This document shows positions 56,545 to 61,782 of a stretch of DNA of 64,000 nt, piece by piece. Location of the stretch: contig JAGXFQ010000001.1 of NCBI GenBank assembly GCA_024637145.1, forward strand, positions 1-64,000, read 5' to 3'. A model generated the notes under the pieces. It ran no database searches and was not told the DNA's origin. It was given only the letters and a program-made list of their open reading frames with translations. Numbering within the stretch: the first letter of the stretch is position 1; each line of letters begins with the position of its first letter. Source of the stretch: Desulfobulbaceae bacterium. Its GTDB lineage: Bacteria > Desulfobacterota > Desulfobulbia > Desulfobulbales > SURF-16. The position numbers were made by a program, and so were the translations under genes.

Positions 56545-57529
56545 AAAAAGTCCTGCGTCCCAACCGCCAGCCACCCAGCAAGGCTGGCCTGGGATGGGTG
56601 ATTAAAAAAACAGGGAGGGTGGTCACCAGACTCTGCATGCGGCCACGATCCTCGAAACGCCGGGCGAACTGCTCTTTGTCCAAGAGTCCGACAAGACGGG
56701 GAAGCATGCCGCCGCCCAGATATATACCGGCACCGGGCAAGAGGGCCAGGGCCAGATTACCGCAAAACTCGGCGAGAATATCGAAAAACAGGGCAAAAAT
56801 CTGCCTGCTGAAGGGGCACTGCAGATCTTGAGCCAAGGCCCGCTGGGCAAGCAGAGGTCCAAGCTGATTACTCTCCCTGCTTTTTGCCGCCACCTCGGCA
56901 GGCATGGCCAAGCCCCTTTTGGGCAAAAAAGATACCAGATTTGCCAGACCGGTGCCGGAACAGACCATCTCAAAGGTGACCTGGCCATACTGCTGGCGGA
57001 GAAAGGTGAGGAGTTGCATCTCCAGCTCTGTGCGGGGGGCAAAGCTGAGATGGCCCGCCTCCGTACCCTGTACCCGGGCCTGCCGGCCATCTCTATTGAT
57101 AAAGGCCGCCCCTAAGCCCGTGCCGGGAGCCACCACCAGAACGCCGGAGCGGCCAGAGCCCTTGCCGGGTTTTATGGTCACCAGATCATCCTCGCCCAGC
57201 AGGGTAACACCCTCAGCCAGGGCCACCAGATCATTGGCAAGGACAACACCGGTAAAACCGAATTCCTCCTCCAGGGCTGCTGCCCCGGTCTGCCATGGCA
57301 GGTTGGTAAAGCGCACCTGCTGCTCTGAAACCGGTCCGGCCACGGCAAGGCTGGCAAAATCGACCTTGCCCGGGAAGCTGTCCAGGCAAGCGGCAATCGC
57401 CTGGGCACAGGATCTATAGTGCGCACTTATCAGTTGCCCCTCGGCCACAGGCATAAAGCCGGGCCGCTCATCAAAGAAGGCGAAATCTATTTTGGTGCCG
57501 CCAATATCGGCAACAAGAAGTATGGACAT
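56531..57529 (-). CDS. glk: Glucokinase
   Basis: A 332-residue ASKHA-fold kinase that phosphorylates glucose with ATP. The phosphate-1 motif LVADIGGTKIDFAFF is at the N-terminus; LANDLVALAEG (~98) supplies the catalytic Asp; VVAPGTGLGAAFI (~133) is phosphate-2; and EAGHLSFAPRTELEMQLL (~160) carries sugar-binding residues of the proteobacterial Glk type. The adenosine motif YLGGGMLPRL is at ~275. Length is normal. The TVP38-like gene overlaps its end. Confidence 0.92.
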   Translation of the reverse strand: MSILLVADIGGTKIDFAFFDERPGFMPVAEGQLISAHYRSCAQAIAACLDSFPGKVDFASLAVAGPVSEQQVRFTNLPWQTGAAALEEEFGFTGVVLANDLVALAEGVTLLGEDDLVTIKPGKGSGRSGVLVVAPGTGLGAAFINRDGRQARVQGTEAGHLSFAPRTELEMQLLTFLRQQYGQVTFEMVCSGTGLANLVSFLPKRGLAMPAEVAAKSRESNQLGPLLAQRALAQDLQCPFSRQIFALFFDILAEFCGNLALALLPGAGIYLGGGMLPRLVGLLDKEQFARRFEDRGRMQSLVTTLPVFLITHPRPALLGGWRLGRRTFYDEE

Positions 57530-57598
57530 GGATCAGCCTCAATTTTTGGGATCTCCTCACCAAATGGCAAGAAGAGGATGAGGGAGAGAAGAGCTCTT

Positions 57599-57805
57599 TC
57601 AGTCGATAAAAACCGGTCTTTCTATGTCGCCCACTTCATAACAAAAGCGGCTCCAGGTAAAGACCCGGCCGCTCATGGGGCAGCGCAGCGTTATTTTATT
57701 GTCATCAATGGCCACCACCCGCCAGTCACCCTGGCGTTTGCCGCCATCAATATAGATCATCTCACCCACTTCGAACGGGCAGGGAGAAAAGCACCGCACC
57801 TTCAT
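57599..57805 (-). CDS. Conserved small protein of unknown function
   Basis: A 68-residue protein with a very strong ribosome site (AAAGGAGG, 6 bases before ATG), which argues it is real. The sequence has CFSPCPFEVGEMIYI at the N-terminus, an SH3-like strand pattern (QGDWRVVAIDDNKITLRCP) and a conserved-looking WSRFCYEV near the end; four cysteines in all. I do not recognise a named family. It diverges from the selenoprotein gene across a 97-bp shared upstream region. Confidence 0.75.
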   Translation of the reverse strand: MKVRCFSPCPFEVGEMIYIDGGKRQGDWRVVAIDDNKITLRCPMSGRVFTWSRFCYEVGDIERPVFID

Positions 57806-57830
57806 AGAACCTCCTTTTCTTTTAATTACA

Positions 57831-57860
57831 TTGACATAATGAAAGCCAGATCATTAACAT
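57831..57860 (+). promoter_or_regulatory. Possible sigma-70 promoter for the selenoprotein
   Basis: TTGACA (57831-57836) is followed after 18 bases by TAACAT (57855-57860). The -35 box is perfect, the -10 weak. It lies 43 bp before the ATG at 57903. Confidence 0.4.
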
Positions 57861-57902
57861 GGCATGTACTTTTTATCATACCGACAAAAAAGGAGAACTT
57901 CT

Positions 57903-58250
57903 ATGAGTATTGACTGGGCATATATGCGTACGGGGTGAGTTTCCTGCCAAAAGGCCCGGGAGTCTCTCGAGCAAAACAAGGCCGCAATCCAGAATGAAGT
58001 CAATGCAAGGCAGAAGCCGCTGAACCAGGAAGCCGCCTGGCAACTGGTGGCCGCTGCCACCCGGATCTACATTGCCAGCGGCAAAAAAATCCTGGAATAC
58101 AGGCCAACCGCTGCAGGCAAAGAGGAAATCATGGCGAAAATAGTGGGCCGCACCGGCAATCTGCGCGCCCCAACCATCCGCCGCGGCACCACCTTGTATA
58201 TCGGCTACAACACCGATCTCTACCAGCACCTACCGGCTCATAACCCCTGA
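57903..58250 (+). CDS. ArsC-like thioredoxin-fold selenoprotein (UGA = Sec12)
   Basis: A 115-residue protein interrupted by an in-frame TGA at 57936-57938. The ATG has AAGGAG 8 bases upstream. The first codons give MSIDWAYMRTG, then TGA, then VSCQKARESLEQNK and continuous sequence to the TGA stop at 58248. Read as selenocysteine this forms a UxxC motif (Sec12-Val-Ser-Cys15) at the N-terminus of helix 1, as in ArsC/Spx-type thioredoxin folds; LRAPT (Pro90) supplies the cis-proline and TTLYIGYNTDLY the last strand. Such 'ArsC family (seleno)proteins' are known in Desulfobacterota. It is probably a thiol redox enzyme; arsenate reduction is not proven. Not a pseudogene: the frame is intact after the TGA. 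Confidence 0.85.
57954..57972 (+). promoter_or_regulatory. Bacterial SECIS-like hairpin
   Basis: Eighteen bases after the UGA begins a stem that pairs GC(C)CGGG with CUCG(A)GC (one C-A mismatch, one G-U), with a five-base loop AGUCU at 57961-57965. Spacing and a GU in the apical loop match what SelB needs in bacterial SECIS elements. The hairpin lies inside the coding sequence, as expected. Confidence 0.6.
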
Positions 58251-58327
58251 GAGGGAGTCCTTTTTCATTGCCAGGGCCAGGGGCTTTGCCGCTGCCGGCC
58301 ACCAGATCACCACCAACCCGCCATAAC

Positions 58328-59851
58328 ATGCTTGCTAAAATTCATACCATAGCCCTATTCGGGGTGGACGGCATAGCCGTGGAGGTGGAGGTGGATATCG
58401 CCAATGGCCTGCCCAGCTTTTCAACAGTGGGCCTGGCAGAAGGGGCCGTGCGGGAAAGCAAGGACCGGGTCAAGGCGGCCATCAACAACAGCGGCTACAC
58501 CTTCCCTAACCGCAGAATTACCGTAAACCTGGCGCCCGCTGATGTCAAAAAGGCAGGCACCAGTTACGATCTGCCCATGGCCATCGGCATCCTGGCGGCA
58601 GTGGAGCCCTTTAACCAGGAGAAACTGGCTTCCATGGTCCTGGCCGGCGAGCTTTCCCTGGACGGCAAACTGCGGGCGGTCCAAGGCATCCTCTCCATGG
58701 TGACAGCGGCTCGGGAGCAGGGCAAAAAGGCCATACTGGTGCCCCTGGCCAATTGTCGGGAGGCCGCCATGGTCAGGGGCATTGAGGTCTATGGCCTCAC
58801 CTCCCTTGACCAGGCCGTGGAGTTTCTCACCGACCGGCTGCCGCTGACCATGGCCATTGCCGACCACTCTCTGGCTTTGCCCGCCCATGACGACCTCGAC
58901 TTCAGTGACGTCAAAGGCCAGGAGCATGTCAAACGGGCCATGGAGGTGGCAGCGGCGGGCGGCCACAATATCCTTCTTAACGGCAGTCCGGGCAGCGGCA
59001 AAACCATGATTGCCAAACGCTTTGCCACCATTCTGCCTGATCTCACCTTTGAAGAATCCCTGGAAACCACCAAGATCTATTCCATCATGGGCCTTCTCGC
59101 CCCGGAGCAGGGGTTGGTGCGGCAGCGTCCCTTTCGGGCCCCCCACCATACCATCTCCGATGCCGGCCTCATCGGCGGGGGCAATCAGCCGCGGCCCGGT
59201 GAAGTTTCTCTGGCCCACAACGGCGTCCTCTTTCTGGATGAGTTTCCGGAGTATAAAAAACATGTCCTGGAGGTCCTCCGCCAGCCCATGGAGGATGGTT
59301 CGGTGATCATCTCCCGGGCCTCCACCTCCCTGGAGTTTCCGGCCCGCTTCATGCTGGTGGCCGCCATGAATCCCTGTCCCTGCGGCCATCTTGGCGACCA
59401 TCTCCACAACTGTACCTGCAGTGAGGCCCAGATAAAACGGTATAAGGATAAACTCTCCGGCCCTCTTCTTGACCGCATCGACATCCACCTGGAGGTGCCG
59501 GCCGTGCCTTTCAAGGAGATGACCAAGGGTAGGGAGGGAGAAAACTCCAAGACCATCAGAACAAGGGTGATTGCTGCCCGGGCCCTGCAGACCAGCCGTT
59601 TCAAGGGTCACAAAAGGACCTATGCCAACAGCCAGATGTCCAGCCGCGACCTGAAAAAATATTGCCTGCTTGACCCAAACAGCCTCAACCTCCTGGAACA
59701 AGGAATGGAACGTCTCCGCCTCTCCGCCCGGGCCTATAACCGCATTTTAAAAATCGCCCGGACCATTGCCGATCTTGCCGGTCTGGAGCAGATCGGCCCG
59801 GGCCATATTGCTGAAGCCCTCCAGTACCGCCGCATTGATCGGCGCACCTGA
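58328..59851 (+). CDS. YifB/ComM family Mg chelatase-like AAA+ ATPase
   Basis: A 507-residue protein. The N-terminal Lon-protease-like fold (AKIHTIALFGVDGIAVEVEVD, GLAEGAVRESKDRVKAAI) is followed by a Mg-chelatase-type AAA+ module with Walker A NGSPGSGKTMIAKRF (~225), GVLFLDEFPEY Walker B (~300) and AAMNPCPCGHLGDHLHNCTC (~355), a Cys-rich insert of the family. ComM acts as a helicase promoting branch migration during natural transformation in Vibrio. The ATG at 58328 (MLAKIHTIALFG) matches the family start; the extension from 58268 does not. Confidence 0.93.
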   Translation: MLAKIHTIALFGVDGIAVEVEVDIANGLPSFSTVGLAEGAVRESKDRVKAAINNSGYTFPNRRITVNLAPADVKKAGTSYDLPMAIGILAAVEPFNQEKLASMVLAGELSLDGKLRAVQGILSMVTAAREQGKKAILVPLANCREAAMVRGIEVYGLTSLDQAVEFLTDRLPLTMAIADHSLALPAHDDLDFSDVKGQEHVKRAMEVAAAGGHNILLNGSPGSGKTMIAKRFATILPDLTFEESLETTKIYSIMGLLAPEQGLVRQRPFRAPHHTISDAGLIGGGNQPRPGEVSLAHNGVLFLDEFPEYKKHVLEVLRQPMEDGSVIISRASTSLEFPARFMLVAAMNPCPCGHLGDHLHNCTCSEAQIKRYKDKLSGPLLDRIDIHLEVPAVPFKEMTKGREGENSKTIRTRVIAARALQTSRFKGHKRTYANSQMSSRDLKKYCLLDPNSLNLLEQGMERLRLSARAYNRILKIARTIADLAGLEQIGPGHIAEALQYRRIDRRT

Positions 59852-60134
59852 AAATAGTGCCAAAGATCAAAACCCCTAATTGCTGATTTCCCTTAGAGCA
59901 GACTTTTTGCTACCATACTCTTAACAACTGAGCAATCTAGCGGGAGAGCGCGCTGGTCCAGGCAGCAGGCACCAAAACAAGAAGCCACTCCAACCCACCC
60001 AAGAGCCAAACAGCGATCAACGTGGTTATCTTTTTTGTTTGGCTCTTGGGTGCCGATGGTGCGCGCTGTAACCTGCCAGGATGTTCAGGTTACGCAAGGC
60101 CCTGCCAATCTGAAAAACAAGAGAGGATTAAGCC
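59852..60134. other. Intergenic region with long inverted repeat
   Basis: About 280 bases with no gene. Two hairpins are present: the 16-bp repeat listed at 59996-60052 and GTAACCTG/CAGGTTAC at 60068-60093. The final bases GAGAGGA form the ribosome site of the Memo-like gene. Confidence 0.4.
59996..60052. repeat. 16-bp perfect inverted repeat
   Basis: CACCCAAGAGCCAAAC (59996-60011) and its exact complement (60037-60052) flank a 25-base loop. No T-run follows on either strand, though a T6 lies inside the loop. It may be a terminator variant, a folded leader or a small mobile repeat between the ComM-like and Memo-like genes. Confidence 0.6.
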
Positions 60135-60950
60135 ATGCCATCTTTCATTCGTCCCCCCAGCTGGGCAGGCAGCTTTTATCCCAATAATCCCGGCCATCTG
60201 CGTTCCTTGATCAGCGAACTGCATCAAAAGGCCGCCCAGGAGAAGATCGATCTGGGGGACGCCAAACTCCGGGCCCTCATTCTGCCCCATGCCGGTTACA
60301 TCTATTCCGGCCTCACCGCCGCCCACGGCACCAGCCTTTTAGAAAAGCAGCAGGTTAAAACCGTTATGCTCCTGGGCCCGGCCCATCATGTGGGGGTGGC
60401 AGGCTCTGCCGTCAGCAGGGCCACCGCGTATCAGACGCCGCTGGGGGAGATCCCCGTGGCCCCCTGGGGGGAAGCGTTGCAGGAGGAACATGCCGATCTT
60501 TTTCAGGAAAATATCGCTGCCGAGCAGGCCGAACATTCCCTGGAGGTCATCTTGCCCTTTCTCCAGGAATCCCTGGGGGATTTTTCCCTGATGCCGCTGG
60601 TGGTGGGCCAGACCGATACCAAGAAAACGGCCCTGGCCCTGGCCCCCTTGCTCACCGATGACGTCCTTCTGGTCATCTCCAGCGACCTCTCCCATTTTCT
60701 CGACTATGAAAGTGCGGCCCATAAGGACAGGCAGACCCTGGCTGCCATCCTGGACATGGACATCACCGCCCTGCTGGTCAATGACAACAAGGCCTGCGGC
60801 ATGGTGGGCATCCAGATTCTTCTCCACCTGGCCAGGCTGAAGAAATGGCAGCCCCGCCTCCTGCACTATGCAAACAGCGGTGACGCCACCGGTGACCGCA
60901 ACCGGGTGGTGGGCTATGGGGCCATCGCCTTTACTAAGGAGAACCCATGA
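60135..60950 (+). CDS. amrB: AmmeMemoRadiSam system protein B (Memo family)
   Basis: A 271-residue Memo-like protein, related in fold to class III extradiol dioxygenases. PPSWAGSFYPNNP at the start, ILPHAGYIYSGLTAAHG (~57) and LLGPAHHVG (~88) with conserved His residues, VISSDLSHFLDYE (~180) and a Cys in VNDNKACGMVGI are hallmarks. It is encoded directly before an AMMECR1 gene (overlap ATGA at 60947-60950), the standard pairing with a radical-SAM partner, which is not in this window. Its reaction is unknown. Confidence 0.92.
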   Translation: MPSFIRPPSWAGSFYPNNPGHLRSLISELHQKAAQEKIDLGDAKLRALILPHAGYIYSGLTAAHGTSLLEKQQVKTVMLLGPAHHVGVAGSAVSRATAYQTPLGEIPVAPWGEALQEEHADLFQENIAAEQAEHSLEVILPFLQESLGDFSLMPLVVGQTDTKKTALALAPLLTDDVLLVISSDLSHFLDYESAAHKDRQTLAAILDMDITALLVNDNKACGMVGIQILLHLARLKKWQPRLLHYANSGDATGDRNRVVGYGAIAFTKENP

Positions 60951-61516
60951 GTGATTTATCAGCGAGTCAGGGCGAAATCCTGGTCAGAGTGGCCAGACAG
61001 ACCATCACCTCGCTCTTGGGTCTGGCCCCGGAAAATGCGCTTGATCCGGCGGCTCTGAGCGCCCCTTTGTTCCAGGAAAAACGAGGCGTCTTTGTCACCC
61101 TGCATAAAAATGGAGAATTACGGGGCTGCATCGGTTCCCTGATCGGCAGCGAATCGCTGCTTGAAGGCATCCGCCACCAGGCCGAAAACGCCGCTTTTCA
61201 CGACCCGCGTTTTCCCGGGCTGCAGGCCGAAGAGCTGGCAGATATCCAGGTGGAAATTTCCATCCTCACCGCCCCCGCCCCCCTTTCTTTCACAGATCCG
61301 GCAGAGCTCGTGGCCAAGCTGCGCCCCCATATCGACGGCGTGCTATTGAGCTCCGGCAGCCACCAGGCCACCTTTCTCCCCCAGGTCTGGGACCAGCTTC
61401 CAGAACCTGAAGATTTCCTCGGTCAGCTGGCCATGAAGGCCGGCCTGCCCCGGGAAGGCTGGCGGCATCAGGGGGTGGAAATCAGCACCTATCAGGTCCA
61501 GCATTTTGATGAATAG
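60947..61516 (+). CDS. amrA: AmmeMemoRadiSam system protein A (AMMECR1 domain)
   Basis: A 189-residue AMMECR1-domain protein. The domain motif GVFVTLHKNGELRGCIGSL (~45-63, with RGCIG) and AFHDPRFPGLQAEELADIQVEISIL (~85-110) are clear. Its ATG overlaps the Memo-like stop. The family's function is unknown; the co-occurring radical-SAM enzyme suggests a modification pathway. The gene's last codons (YQVQHFDE) are duplicated 148 bp downstream in a tandem repeat. Confidence 0.92.
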   Translation: MSDLSASQGEILVRVARQTITSLLGLAPENALDPAALSAPLFQEKRGVFVTLHKNGELRGCIGSLIGSESLLEGIRHQAENAAFHDPRFPGLQAEELADIQVEISILTAPAPLSFTDPAELVAKLRPHIDGVLLSSGSHQATFLPQVWDQLPEPEDFLGQLAMKAGLPREGWRHQGVEISTYQVQHFDE

Positions 61517-61782
61517 TGACAGAAATAAAGTCGGCTTAAAACACAGAGGCACAAAGACACAGAGATAAAAAACCCTTGTGTCTTTGTGCCTTTGTGGTGA
61601 AAAAAGACCTGACCACCAGCACACTCTTACAGCATCCTATCAGGTCCAGCATTTTGCTGAAATAGTGGCAGAAATAAAATCGGCTTAAAACACAAAGGCA
61701 CAAAGACACAGAGATAAAAAACCTTTGTGCCTTTGTGCCTCTGTGGTGAAAAAAAACCTGACCACCTACTCTTACAGCATCC
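61488..61782. repeat. Tandem duplication (two ~148-bp units) spanning a convergent gene junction
   Basis: Unit 1 (61488-61635) and unit 2 (61636-61782) both read CCTATCAGGTCCAGCATTTT, then a palindrome, then GACCACC and CTCTTACAGCATCCT. Unit 1 starts in the amrA 3' end, unit 2 ends in the acyl ligase 3' end, so each unit contains copies of both gene ends. They differ by scattered substitutions and small indels, so the duplication is not very recent. Confidence 0.85.
61542..61596. terminator. Palindromic bidirectional terminator, copy 1
   Basis: CACAGAGGCACAAAGACACA (61542-61561) and its complement with one mismatch (61577-61596) form a 20-bp stem between convergent genes. A second, less perfect copy lies at 61691-61745. 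A-rich and T-rich flanks are modest, so termination is probable rather than certain. Confidence 0.55.

Noticed and set aside
57936-57938. TGA as a nonsense mutation (pseudogene)
   Set aside because: The frame is intact for 103 codons after it, the TGA replaces the expected redox Cys, and a SECIS-like hairpin follows. Selenocysteine explains this better than decay.
57876-58229. 117-codon minus-strand frame across the selenoprotein region
   Set aside because: No ribosome site or recognisable fold; the opposite strand has a strong ribosome site and ArsC-like sequence on both sides of the TGA.
58421-59701. 426-codon minus-strand frame
   Set aside because: Antisense to the ComM-like ATPase, which has intact Walker motifs.
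61542-61745. Possible CRISPR array from repeated CACAAAGGCACAAAGACAC units
   Set aside because: Only four arms in palindromic pairs within a tandem duplication, no regular unique spacers and no cas genes in the window.
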